A stretch of 64,000 nucleotides of DNA from positions 310,001 to 374,000 of the forward strand of contig CAWBWO010000016.1 in NCBI GenBank assembly GCA_963792445.1. The letters are read 5' to 3'. The notes beneath the pieces were generated by a model. The model made no database searches. It worked only from the letters and a program-made list of their open reading frames with translations, and was not told the origin of the DNA. Positions 46,324-54,873 of this stretch are shown here, piece after piece; within the stretch, counting starts at the first letter, position 1, and each line of letters opens with the position of its first letter. The translations under genes and the position numbers were made by a program. This DNA is from Rummeliibacillus sp963792445. GTDB lineage: Bacteria; Bacillota; Bacilli; Bacillales_A; Planococcaceae.

Positions 46324-47612
46324 ATGCCTATGACGACAATGACAATTTCTCAACTTGAAGATATGAAATTAAAAGACTTGTATGCGCTTGCACGAGAATA
46401 TAAAATTTCATATTATGGAAAGTTGACTAAAAAAGAATTAATTTTTGCAATTCTAAAATCTCGTGCTGAAAGTGAAGGATATTTCTTCATGGAAGGTGTT
46501 TTAGAAATTATTCAACAAGAGGGCTTTGGTTTCTTACGTCCTATTAACTATTCACCAAGTTCAGAAGATATCTATATTTCTGCATCACAAATTCGTCGTT
46601 TCAGTCTTCGAAATGGTGACAAAGTAACAGGGAAAGTTCGTCCTCCAAAAGAAAATGAACGTTACTATGGTCTTTTACATGTAGAAGCAGTCAATGGAGA
46701 AGACCCTGAAGTAGCAAAAGAACGTGTGTATTTCCCAGCACTTACTCCACTATATCCAGATCGACAAATGAAACTCGAAACAACAACTACCAATCTATCC
46801 ACACGTATTATGGATTTAGTTGCACCGGTTGGTTTTGGACAACGTGGCTTAATCGTAGCACCCCCAAAGCAGGTAAAACCTTACTATTAAAAGAAATTGC
46901 TAATGCAGTTACAGAGAAATATCCAGAATCTGAACTAATCGTCTTATTAATCGATGAACGCCCAGAAGAAGTAACGGATATTGAACGTTCAGTAAAAGCA
47001 GATGTGGTTAGCTCAACTTTTGATGAACTACCAGAAAACCACGTGAAAGTAGCAGAACTTGTTTTAGAACGCGCAATGCGTCTCGTAGAACATAAACGTG
47101 ATGTTATTATTTTAATGGACTCTATTACAAGACTTGCACGTGCATATAATCTAGTAATTCCTCCAAGTGGTCGTACATTATCAGGTGGTATCGATCCAGC
47201 GGCATTCCATCGACCAAAACGTTTCTTCGGTGCTGCTCGTAATATAGAAGAAGGCGGAAGCTTAACAATATTAGCAACAGCACTAATTGATACAGGCTCT
47301 CGCATGGACGAAGTAATCTATGAAGAATTCAAAGGAACAGGGAACTTAGAGCTTCACCTAGATCGACATCTAGCAGAACGCCGAATTTTCCCAGCAATTG
47401 ATATCCGCAGATCAGGTACACGAAAAGAAGAATTACTCATTCCAAAAGACCAACTGGACAAACTATGGGCAATTCGCAAAACATTCTCAGACTCACCAGA
47501 CTTTGCAGAACGGTTCCTAAAAAAACTACGCAACACCAAATCAAACGAAGAATTCTTTGAAACACTAAACACAGATATGAAAGCAGCACGTAATGGTAAA
47601 GGGCTAATATAG
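46324..47612 (+). CDS. rho: Transcription termination factor Rho (one frame change)
   Basis: Hexameric RNA helicase ending transcription at Rho-dependent sites. Rho_N helix-extended-loop (SQLEDMKLKDLYALAREYKIS), the RNA-binding cold-shock-like domain (EGFGFLRPINYSPSSEDIYIS), then the ATPase with Walker A APPKAGKT, VLLIDERPEEVTDIERSV and LDRHLAERRIFPAID. The frame breaks inside the Walker A codons near 46860 at CCCCC AAA; here one base is missing (six C expected), the only deletion-type change in the window. The last 70 codons are T-poor. The weak ribosome binding site leaves the exact start (46324 or 46330) open. Confidence 0.93.
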
Positions 47613-47812
47613 AAAAAAGGCAGTAAAGTTGAAAAAAACTCTGTTTTATAAATACTTAGTGCAATTTTTTTATATACTTAGCTTTATAAAATCAACAGTA
47701 ACTGAATTGATTTCTTGATTGTTTTTGAAGTTTTGTATTCTCAGGAAACTTAGCATTACTAAAATAGTTTTGCAGTGCACTAAATAGAAAAATATAACTC
47801 GAAATTTTATAG
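47613..47812. other. Gene-free AT-rich stretch after rho
   Basis: No gene or terminator is clear. CTTAGTGCAA (about 47658) and TTGCAGTGCACTAA (about 47770) form a loose inverted repeat that may be a decayed element. Confidence 0.4.
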
Positions 47813-47841
47813 TTGCACGATTTGAAAATTCTTGTTATACT
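47813..47841 (+). promoter_or_regulatory. Sigma-A promoter of rpmE
   Basis: TTGCAC (47813-47818), 17-bp spacer, TATACT (47836-47841). Transcription would start near 47848, leaving a leader of about 109 nt. Confidence 0.7.
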
Positions 47842-47847
47842 ACCGTT

Positions 47848-47956
47848 ATTGCATTTCATACGTGTTGCATATGCGACAAACTAATCTGGGTCGTGTAAGG
47901 CAGCAGTTCTATAATACTCTGTTCCGGATGGTTCAGGGCGAGAGGAGATACCAAAC
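47848..47956 (+). promoter_or_regulatory. Structured leader of rpmE (possible L31 autoregulatory element)
   Basis: The 109-nt leader contains GTTGCATATGCGAC, a self-complementary stretch, and a GTTCCGGATGGTTCAGGGCG segment before the ribosome binding site AGAGGAG. An L31 leader RNA family has been described in Firmicutes; I cannot confirm a match by eye, so this is a position-based suggestion. Confidence 0.4.
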
Positions 47957-48157
47957 ATGAAACCAGGAATTCACCCAGAATATAAAGAAGCTACAGTAAC
48001 TTGCTCTTGTGGTAATTCTTTCAAAACAGGTTCAGTAAAAGAAGACATCACTGTAGAATTCTGCAGCGAATGCCACCCATTCTATACTGGCCGTCAAAAA
48101 TTCGCGTCTGCTGATGGACGTGTGGATCGTTTCAACAAAAAATACGGTCTTAAATAA
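47957..48157 (+). CDS. rpmE: 50S ribosomal protein L31 (zinc type)
   Basis: The 66-residue L31 has the four zinc ligands of the C+ form: Cys16 and Cys18 (TCSCGN) and Cys36/Cys39 (EFCSECHPFYTGRQK). The C-terminus DGRVDRFNKKYGLK is typical. AGAGGAG precedes the ATG. It is monocistronic, with promoter at 47813 and terminator at 48175. Confidence 0.97.
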   Translation: MKPGIHPEYKEATVTCSCGNSFKTGSVKEDITVEFCSECHPFYTGRQKFASADGRVDRFNKKYGLK

Positions 48158-48174
48158 TTTCTTTATGAAACCTA

Positions 48175-48214
48175 AATACCTGCCTAGCATTTTATTGCAA
48201 GGCAGGTATTTTTC
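48175..48214 (+). terminator. Terminator of rpmE
   Basis: AATACCTGCCT (48175-48185) pairs with AGGCAGGTATT (48200-48210), then TTT. Confidence 0.9.
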
Positions 48215-48366
48215 TTGCGGTTAAACTCATTTTCGTGTAGTATAAATCTCGTTGTTTAAATAAAAAACCATTTCATATACCATATATTTTAATGAAAATA
48301 AAGAGCAGTAATAGTGTTCATTTTTTAGTATGATGATTGATATACGTTTTGAAAGGAGTCTAGTCC

Positions 48367-48963
48367 ATGTACGTTATGACTCAAAATGGCTGGATTGAAG
48401 TAATCTGCGGCAGTATGTTTTCAGGAAAATCTGAAGAACTGATACGCCGTGTACGTAGAGCACAATTTGCAAAACAAAAAATTGCCGTATTTAAACCTAA
48501 AATTGATAATCGATATAGTGAAGAATCAGTTGTTAGCCATAACGGCACTAGCGTAATAGCCCACCCAATTGAAAAATCCGCAGAGATGTGGAGTTATCTT
48601 ACAGATGATTTTGATGTTATTGCCATCGATGAAGCACAATTCTTTGGAATGGACATTATTGAAACAGTTCAAGAACTAGCAAATCACGGATATCGTGTAA
48701 TTCTAGCCGGTCTTGACCAAGATTTCAAAGGTGTTCCATTCGGCCCAATGCCAAATTTAATGGCGATTGCTGAACAAGTTACAAAACTCCAAGCAGTTTG
48801 TAGCGTTTGCGGCTCACCAGCAAGTAGAACACAAAGACTAATTAATGGACAACCTGCAAAAGTAGATGATCCCGTGATTCTAGTGGGTGCTGCAGAAGCG
48901 TACGAACCTCGTTGCCGCCACCATCATTTAGTACCAACAGGACAAACCAATATGGTTAAATAA
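48367..48963 (+). CDS. tdk: Thymidine kinase
   Basis: Type II thymidine kinase, 198 residues, salvaging thymidine to dTMP. P-loop CGSMFSGKSEELIRRVRRA, Walker-B-like VIAIDEAQFF, GLDQDFKGVPFGPMP, and zinc-binding Cys pairs CSVCG and CRHHH. GAAAGGAG precedes the ATG at 48367. Its position between rpmE and prfA is standard for Bacillales. Confidence 0.96.
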   Translation: MYVMTQNGWIEVICGSMFSGKSEELIRRVRRAQFAKQKIAVFKPKIDNRYSEESVVSHNGTSVIAHPIEKSAEMWSYLTDDFDVIAIDEAQFFGMDIIETVQELANHGYRVILAGLDQDFKGVPFGPMPNLMAIAEQVTKLQAVCSVCGSPASRTQRLINGQPAKVDDPVILVGAAEAYEPRCRHHHLVPTGQTNMVK

Positions 48964-49563
48964 AGTGAAACTTCAATCAGTGGGGGGGTCCATCCCCCAC
49001 TGATTGTTAGTTGAACCAATCGGGCGTTTACGGGCAGTTATCTTCAACCGTTGCTTCTTCGAATTTTTTAAAGCCTTGAGGTGGAAGATTTACTGCCCGT
49101 TAATGCGGGATAAATTCAAAAAAGGAGGAGTGGCAAACATGCTATTCCTCTTTTATATTGAAGCTTAACGAATCAATGGATGATAATTAAGACTCAAAAT
49201 ATCAAGAAAAACATAAAATTACAGTCCTCATCTTTCTAAAACAGTAGCGATAACGGCTATTTTTCATTATACTAATGTAGGAGCATTTGCACTAAAAATG
49301 CATATGCAGATCGAATAAACATAAACTTGAATCGATTTTCTAATTCGAATTTCCACTCTGCACAAAGTGAGATGCACGAAAAACTAAAAAGGAAGCATAC
49401 TATAAATAATATTTAGTCTTCCTAACATTGTTGAAGTTATTATTTCAAACTAAATTGAAGCGTTTAAATTGGTGGAGATTCACTTCAAATAACAACTGAT
49501 TAGTAATATCAAATTAGTACCATCAAAATATAAATTGAATAAAGAAAGGTACAGGTGAATTTA
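48964..49563. other. 600-bp gap between tdk and prfA with three hairpin elements
   Basis: First, a strong stem (AATCAGTGGGGG 48975-48986 with CCCCCACTGATT) after tdk, lacking a clear T tract. Second, a long inverted repeat at 49030-49100 (arms ACGGGCAGT-t-ATCTTC and GAAGAT-tt-ACTGCCCGT). Third, a ribosome-binding-site-like AAGGAGGAG (49123-49131) before a 9-codon frame MLFLFYIEA (49139-49168) whose codons can pair with that site. A decayed family A repeat lies at about 49400-49520. No gene is recognised. Confidence 0.55.
49030..49100. repeat. Imperfect long inverted repeat in the tdk-prfA gap
   Basis: The arms ACGGGCAGTTATCTTCAACC (49030-49049) and GGTGGAAGATTTACTGCCCGT pair over about 16 bp with small internal irregularities around a loop of about 30 nt. 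No transposase is nearby. It may be a miniature element or a structured 3' region. Confidence 0.6.
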
Positions 49564-50643
49564 ATGTTTGATCGCCTACAAGCAGTAGAAGATCGTTATG
49601 AAAAGCTAAACGAACTTCTAAGTGACCCAGATGTCGTATCTGACTCAAAAAAATTAGCAAAGTATTCAAAAGAACAATCCGATATACATGAAACTGTGGA
49701 TGTTTATCGCGAATATAAAACTGCAAAAGAACAACTAGCAGATGCAAAAGAAATGTTAGAAGAAAAACTAGATGCAGAAATGAAAGAAATGGTGAAGGAA
49801 GAAGTAAATGATTTAGAAAAACAAATCGTAAACTTCGAAGAACGCCTTCGCGTATTATTAATTCCAAAAGACCCGAACGACAACAAAAACGTAATCATGG
49901 AAATCCGTGGTGCAGCTGGTGGGGATGAAGCGGCGCTATTCGCAAATACACTATTCCGTATGTATAGCAAATACGCTGAAACACAAGGTTGGAAGATTGA
50001 AATCATGAACGCAAACCCAACAGAACTTGGTGGCTATAAAGAAATCGTCTTTATGATTAACGGTCAAGGTGCGTATTCTAAATTCAAATTTGAAAGTGGT
50101 GCACACCGTGTACAACGTGTACCAGAAACAGAATCACAAGGCCGTGTGCATACATCCACTTCAACTGTTGTAGTAATGCCAGAAGCTGAAGAAGTGGAAT
50201 TAGATCTTCAAGACAAAGATATCCGAGTTGATATTTATCACTCATCAGGTGCTGGTGGTCAGCACGTCAACAAAACAGCATCTGCCGTTCGTATGACACA
50301 TATTCCAACAGGGATTGCTGTTGCCATGCAAGATGAACGTTCTCAATTGAAAAACCGTGAAAAAGCGATGAAAGTCCTTCGAGCACGTGTGTATGATAAA
50401 TTACAACAAGATGCACAAAGTGAATATGATGCAGAGCGTAAATCAGCAGTAGGTACAGGGGACCGTTCAGAACGTATTCGTACGTATAACTATCCTCAAA
50501 ACCGTGTAACAGATCACCGAATTGGCTTAACGATTCAAAAACTCGACCAAATCATTGATGGTAAATTAGATGATATTATTGATGCGTTAATTTTAGAAGA
50601 ACAAGCCAAAAAATTGGATGCATTAAATGACACAGCACTATAA
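49564..50643 (+). CDS. prfA: Peptide chain release factor 1
   Basis: RF1 releases peptides at UAA and UAG codons. 359 residues from ATG 49564 (MFDRLQAVEDRYEKLNELLSDPDVV), the start seen in homologues; a GTG three codons upstream is possible. The GGQ tripeptide lies in HSSGAGGQHVNKTASAVR and the codon-recognition PxT-type motif in the NPTELGG...RVQRVPETE region. prmC, which methylates the GGQ glutamine, overlaps its end by 17 bases. Confidence 0.96.
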   Translation: MFDRLQAVEDRYEKLNELLSDPDVVSDSKKLAKYSKEQSDIHETVDVYREYKTAKEQLADAKEMLEEKLDAEMKEMVKEEVNDLEKQIVNFEERLRVLLIPKDPNDNKNVIMEIRGAAGGDEAALFANTLFRMYSKYAETQGWKIEIMNANPTELGGYKEIVFMINGQGAYSKFKFESGAHRVQRVPETESQGRVHTSTSTVVVMPEAEEVELDLQDKDIRVDIYHSSGAGGQHVNKTASAVRMTHIPTGIAVAMQDERSQLKNREKAMKVLRARVYDKLQQDAQSEYDAERKSAVGTGDRSERIRTYNYPQNRVTDHRIGLTIQKLDQIIDGKLDDIIDALILEEQAKKLDALNDTAL

Positions 50644-51493
50644 ATATATTTATGAGGCCCTAAATGGGGCTTCTTCTTTTTTACTGGACAATGGCCGAGA
50701 AGAAGTAGCTGCAAGAATCCTATTGCAATATGTATTGAAAAAATCGTACACAGAGTTATTAACAAGTATGCGTGATCCAATCTCTAAAGAAGATAGCGAA
50801 GCGTTTTGGCAAATGGTTGAATCCCATGCAAAAGGAATGCCAGTGCAATATATTACAGGCACAGAAGAATTTTATGGACGAACATTCACTGTAAATGAAT
50901 CCGTGCTAATCCCTAGACCTGAAACTGAGGAATTAATCGTAGAAGCAACAAAGCGTATTAAACGTATATTTGGCGTGAGACCTGATATAAAGTTAGCAGA
51001 CATAGGAACAGGTAGTGGGGCAATTGCCATTACAATGAAAAAAGAAATGCCAAGTTTAAACGTAACAGCAACGGATATTTCGCTAGATGCGTTAAATGTT
51101 GCGAAAAAGAATGCTGAATTGCTAAATGCAGATATTCATTTTGCAGAGGGAGATTTAACAACGCCGATTGAAAATCAAAAATGGCAAGTCGTGCTCTCCA
51201 ATCCTCCATATATTGCATTTGATGAAGCAAAAGAAATGTCAGAAGTTGTGCTTGAACATGAACCGCACACAGCACTTTTTGCAGAAGAAGATGGACTAGC
51301 ACTTTATAAGAAACTAGCAAAGAATCTACCAAACTTGATGACGAAACCTAGTTTTATAGGAGTAGAAATAGGTTATGCACAAGGACCAGCTGTAGCAGCA
51401 CTGTTTAAAGAAAGTTTTCCACAGGCTCAAATTGATATTTTACAAGATATCAACGGAAAAAATCGGATGGTTTTTTGTGAATTAGGTGAATAA
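50627..51493 (+). CDS. prmC: Release-factor glutamine N5-methyltransferase PrmC
   Basis: SAM-dependent methyltransferase acting on the GGQ glutamine of RF1/RF2. N-terminal helical RF-binding domain, then GMPVQYITGTEEFYGRTF and LIPRPETEELI, the SAM motif DIGTGSGAIAI, and the catalytic NPPY (VVLSNPPYIAF). 288 residues. The overlap with prfA suggests translational coupling. Confidence 0.96.
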   Translation: MTQHYKYIYEALNGASSFLLDNGREEVAARILLQYVLKKSYTELLTSMRDPISKEDSEAFWQMVESHAKGMPVQYITGTEEFYGRTFTVNESVLIPRPETEELIVEATKRIKRIFGVRPDIKLADIGTGSGAIAITMKKEMPSLNVTATDISLDALNVAKKNAELLNADIHFAEGDLTTPIENQKWQVVLSNPPYIAFDEAKEMSEVVLEHEPHTALFAEEDGLALYKKLAKNLPNLMTKPSFIGVEIGYAQGPAVAALFKESFPQAQIDILQDINGKNRMVFCELGE

Positions 51494-51538
51494 ATAGTAA
51501 TCTCTTTGTCCATGATAGTTTCATGGAGGGGATACAAT

Positions 51539-52159
51539 ATGATAGAAGATTACAACGCTATTAAACAACCTGAAGAATTATCTTATTACTCTATAAAACA
51601 ACCAAAAAAACAATCACAAGTAAATATACTTTTACAATTTATAACTGCACTATTACTTTTACAACTAGGACTTTTAATTACCCAAGGATATTTAACAAAA
51701 GCATATAGTGCAGAATTAGAACTACCTAGATTTCGCATAATTGCAAATAGCAATTCTACAGAAGATCAAAACTATAAACATAAATTAGTAGAAGAGATTA
51801 AACCAATTCTCGAAAAAGAAGTTCAACATTCATCCACAATGGTAAACTTATCAACAATTGAAAAAAAGTTAAAAAATAAATTATCCACAAGAATAGCATC
51901 TGGGGATATCCAAATAACAACAACGAATGCATTATTTCCACCGAAACGTGATGATTACAAAATATATGCACAAGATAAATACCAAGCAATTATCATCACA
52001 ATTGGCGCTGGTAGAGGGGACAATTGGTGGTGTGGCTTATTTCCAAAGATTTGTTACCGTGATGAAGAAGCAACAAAAGATGTAAAAGAAAAGAGGAAAA
52101 AAGAAGAGAAGCCGAAATTTTTTATAATCGAATGGATTAAGAGCCTTTTTGAAGATTAG
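51539..52159 (+). CDS. spoIIR: Stage II sporulation protein R
   Basis: SpoIIR is made in the forespore and triggers SpoIIGA to process pro-sigma-E across the septum. The 206-residue protein has an N-terminal membrane segment (about 36-57), FRIIANSNSTEDQNYKHKLVE and the family signature GAGRGDNWWCGLFPKICY. The ATG at 51539 has GGAGGGG upstream. The tail is Lys/Glu-rich. Conserved position between prmC and ywlC. Confidence 0.93.
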   Translation: MIEDYNAIKQPEELSYYSIKQPKKQSQVNILLQFITALLLLQLGLLITQGYLTKAYSAELELPRFRIIANSNSTEDQNYKHKLVEEIKPILEKEVQHSSTMVNLSTIEKKLKNKLSTRIASGDIQITTTNALFPPKRDDYKIYAQDKYQAIIITIGAGRGDNWWCGLFPKICYRDEEATKDVKEKRKKEEKPKFFIIEWIKSLFED

Positions 52160-52161
52160 TG

Positions 52162-52224
52162 TTATTAACAGTATCGAATAAATTGTCCACAGTTTTCAGA
52201 AAGTTATCAACAATTTGTGCATAA
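52162..52224. promoter_or_regulatory. Cluster of DnaA-box-like 9-mers before ywlC
   Basis: Against TTATNCACA there are TTATTAACA (52162-52170), TTGTCCACA (52183-52191) and TTATCAACA (52204-52212), each one mismatch, and a perfect TTATGCACA on the minus strand (52216-52224). The first three are exactly 21 bp apart, on the same face of the helix. As I recall, a DnaA-box cluster at ywlC is among those mapped in B. subtilis. Confidence 0.6.
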
Positions 52225-52241
52225 CTTTCTGAAAACTCTTT
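52192..52241 (+). terminator. Long hairpin between spoIIR and ywlC
   Basis: A perfect 16-bp stem (52192-52207 with 52221-52236), 13-nt loop, then TCTTTTAT. It can end spoIIR transcription; two of the DnaA-box-like sites lie in its arms and loop. Confidence 0.8.
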
Positions 52242-52260
52242 TATATAGGGAGGAAGTAAC

Positions 52261-53301
52261 ATGGAAACACAACGTCTCATTGTGGATAACAATGTGGATT
52301 CCGAAAAAAGTTATGCACAAGCAGTGGATTTATTAAATGCGGGAGAGCTTGTTGCTTTTCCAACAGAAACTGTTTATGGTCTTGGTGCGGTCGCTACAAA
52401 TGACTCAGCAGTTAAGAAAATCTATGCAGCAAAAGGAAGACCTTCAGATAATCCACTTATTGTTCACATAGGTACATTTGAAGAACTCGAAAAATATGTA
52501 GACGATATCCCAGATAATGCAAGAAAATGTATGGATGCATTTTGGCCAGGTCCTTTAACGATGATCTTCAAAGTAAAACCAAATGTGTTAGCAACAAGTG
52601 TGACAGCAGGACTTGATACAGTTGGAATCCGTATGCCTGAGCACCCAGTTGCTCTAAAATTATTAAAAATGCTAGGAAAACCTGTAGCTGCTCCAAGTGC
52701 CAATCGGAGCGGGAAACCAAGTCCAACTGAAGGAATTCATGTTGAACAAGACCTAGCAGGTAAAATCCCGTTAATTTTAGATGGTGGCGCAACAGGAGTA
52801 GGGGTAGAATCTACAGTCATTGATCTTACGTTAGAAACACCAGTAATTTTACGACCAGGTGCTATTACAAAAGAAATGTTCGAAAAAGTAATAGGTCCTG
52901 TAAAACAACCTACTCACATCGAACAAAAAGCAGGTGCTCCCCGTGCCCCAGGTATGAAATATACACATTACGCACCAAACGCACCAGTGTATTTAATAGA
53001 AAGAGACCAACAACAAATTTCACAAGCAATAGAAGCAGTGCATCAACAAGGTCAAAAAGTGGCTTTACTTGCTCCACAAAGTTTCGAACATCTAACAACA
53101 CCAGACTGGTTCTTTACATTGGGCGAAAGCAAAGAAGAAATGGCTGCCAATCTATTTCACGCATTACGCGCATGTGATTTAACAGATGCAGACATCGTAT
53201 TAGCAACAGTAACATCAACAGATGGCGTCGGCTCAGCAATCATGAACCGCCTAGAAAAATCAGCAGGTGGCAAATGGTATGCAAGAGATTATCAAAAGTA
53301 A
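52261..53301 (+). CDS. ywlC: L-threonylcarbamoyladenylate synthase (Sua5/YwlC)
   Basis: Makes threonylcarbamoyl-AMP for the universal t6A tRNA modification. The N-terminal YrdC domain shows ELVAFPTETVYGLGAVATND, IYAAKGRPSDNPLIVHI, FWPGPLTMIF and PSANRSGKPSPT; the C-terminal Sua5 domain follows the linker GAPRAPGMKYTHYAPNAPVYL. 346 residues. GGGAGGAAG precedes the ATG. The 3' end shows mild T depletion, and a repeat-bearing gap follows. Confidence 0.95.
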   Translation: METQRLIVDNNVDSEKSYAQAVDLLNAGELVAFPTETVYGLGAVATNDSAVKKIYAAKGRPSDNPLIVHIGTFEELEKYVDDIPDNARKCMDAFWPGPLTMIFKVKPNVLATSVTAGLDTVGIRMPEHPVALKLLKMLGKPVAAPSANRSGKPSPTEGIHVEQDLAGKIPLILDGGATGVGVESTVIDLTLETPVILRPGAITKEMFEKVIGPVKQPTHIEQKAGAPRAPGMKYTHYAPNAPVYLIERDQQQISQAIEAVHQQGQKVALLAPQSFEHLTTPDWFFTLGESKEEMAANLFHALRACDLTDADIVLATVTSTDGVGSAIMNRLEKSAGGKWYARDYQK

Positions 53302-53379
53302 ATGATCTGGTGTCATCGTAAAAGAAGATATTATTTAAATTGATGATCAGTATATGCAATAATAAATTTGAATAAAAAT

Positions 53380-53423
53380 AAAAGAATCTGCTCTTCTATT
53401 AAAAAAGAATAGCAGATTTTTTG
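53380..53423 (+). terminator. Terminator of ywlC
   Basis: AATCTGCT (53385-53392) pairs with AGCAGATT (53411-53418), with an inner TTCT/AGAA extension, followed by TTTTT. Confidence 0.8.
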
Positions 53424-53476
53424 ACGTTAATTGTAGTGAACACAGGAACTTCTGTAGCAAGAAGGAAGCTGCTGAT

Positions 53477-53695
53477 TCTTTTCTTAGACTGGTAATTTTC
53501 GATGTGGATTAGTACTCAAATAGTGTTGACGTGGAATTAGTGAAGACTTCTGTGAAAATGCAAGTAAGGTAAGATCCCATAGTAGACAATGCGAAGTCAC
53601 TGAAAAAATAATGGAAGAATATTCAAATGAAATTTTGACTGAAAATTTTCGGTGTAGATTTGTACTACAAATAATCTTTCAATGCTCTCATAAGA
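53477..53695. repeat. Intergenic repeat family A (copy 5, decayed and partly duplicated)
   Basis: TTAGACTGGTAATTTTCGATGTGGATTAGTACTC and GTTGACGTGGAATTAGTGAAGACTTC match the left half; AATTTTGACTGAAAATTTTCGG...TTTGTACTAC (from about 53630) repeats the left end again. The right arm is lost. The rest of the 53302-53878 gap is AT-rich with no gene. Confidence 0.65.
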
Positions 53696-53878
53696 AACAG
53701 AATGGAATTTCGTTTTGCATAAATCTCTTAATACTTACGTGTCATTAATTCACGTCTTAATAAAATTTATAAATCTTCATTAAATTATGTATCATCTTTA
53801 GCTACAAAAATAAACCGCATATCTGATAAGCCTCTTTTCATAGGATATAGTGATTCCTAATAGAACGGAGGAACAAGA

Positions 53879-54376
53879 ATGACAGAAATTCTTGCGGCTA
53901 TTTTCACAGCTATTGATGTATTGACGATTTATTTACTATTACCGAATATTAAATATCGCTTTTGGCTTTCAGTCTGGACAGGTGCTCTACATATGCTATT
54001 TCCCTTCATCGGATTTCATTTTGGTGAATGGTTAGCTTCATATATATCGAACCTCACTCAGAATATTTCAGGTATATTATTAAGTATGATTGGTGTACAA
54101 CTATTATTAGCCGCAAAAGACCAAAAAACTGCACAAATTCCAGTCATATTATTAGCGATTACAACAAGCCTAGATACCTTTTCAGTCAGCGTTTCTTTTG
54201 GTATGCTTCAATTAAAAGAAACATTGTTAATTTGTAGCATGGGGGTATTCGCTTTTCTTTTTTCATACACAGCATTACTTTTAAATAAAAAAGTTTCAAA
54301 CAAAATAGGAGTATACTTACAAATCGTTGCGGGAATTGCATTACTTTTGATGGGGATTTTTTCATTTAAATTATAA
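53879..54376 (+). CDS. ywlD: MntP-like membrane protein YwlD (probable manganese exporter)
   Basis: Six hydrophobic helices in 165 residues, in two related halves as in MntP: AIDVLTIYLLLPN in the first and TSLDTFSVSVSFGM in the second carry the acidic residues expected in the metal path. The usual DAFAVS motif is altered. The gene lies between ywlC and ywlE as in B. subtilis. CGGAGG precedes the ATG. I see no manganese riboswitch upstream. Export of manganese is inferred from the family. Confidence 0.83.
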   Translation: MTEILAAIFTAIDVLTIYLLLPNIKYRFWLSVWTGALHMLFPFIGFHFGEWLASYISNLTQNISGILLSMIGVQLLLAAKDQKTAQIPVILLAITTSLDTFSVSVSFGMLQLKETLLICSMGVFAFLFSYTALLLNKKVSNKIGVYLQIVAGIALLLMGIFSFKL

Positions 54377-54427
54377 AAGATAGTACATTTAGACTGTAAT
54401 TTACTATATAATGAAGGGTAAGGTGGC

Positions 54428-54871
54428 ATGATGAATATTTATTTTGTATGTACAGGGAATACGTGTAGAAGTCCAATGGCAGCAGCAATTTTAAAATCTA
54501 AAAAAATACCTTCCGTTGAAGTGAAATCTGCGGGGATTTTTGCTATGTCTGGCAGTCCAATGTCGCAAAACTCCCAATTGATTTTACAAGAACAACATAT
54601 TAACTATGATCATTTATCAAAACCAGTTAGTCTAGAAGAATTAAAGTGGGCTAATTTAATTTTGACGATGACTAGTGGCCATAAAGAAGCACTTTTGCAA
54701 GTATATCCTCAAGTAGCAGACAAGACATTTACATTGAAGGAATACGTCTTTGGAAAGGGTGACCTAGATGTACTCGATCCATTCGGTGGAGATCTTTCCA
54801 TGTATCGTGTAACCTTTACAGAACTTAATCAATTGATGGACGAACTGGAAAAGAAACTATTGGAGGAATAA
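54428..54871 (+). CDS. ywlE: Protein-arginine phosphatase YwlE
   Basis: Low-molecular-weight phosphatase, 147 residues, with the P-loop VCTGNTCRSPMAAAIL. The Thr after the loop Gly-Asn (CTGNTCR) is the residue that gives B. subtilis YwlE arginine specificity, so it probably counters the McsB arginine kinase in protein quality control. The general acid is in VLDPFGGDLSMYR. Alternative starts lie three bases apart. The chemotaxis gene begins two bases after its stop. Confidence 0.93.
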   Translation: MMNIYFVCTGNTCRSPMAAAILKSKKIPSVEVKSAGIFAMSGSPMSQNSQLILQEQHINYDHLSKPVSLEELKWANLILTMTSGHKEALLQVYPQVADKTFTLKEYVFGKGDLDVLDPFGGDLSMYRVTFTELNQLMDELEKKLLEE

Positions 54872-54873
54872 CC

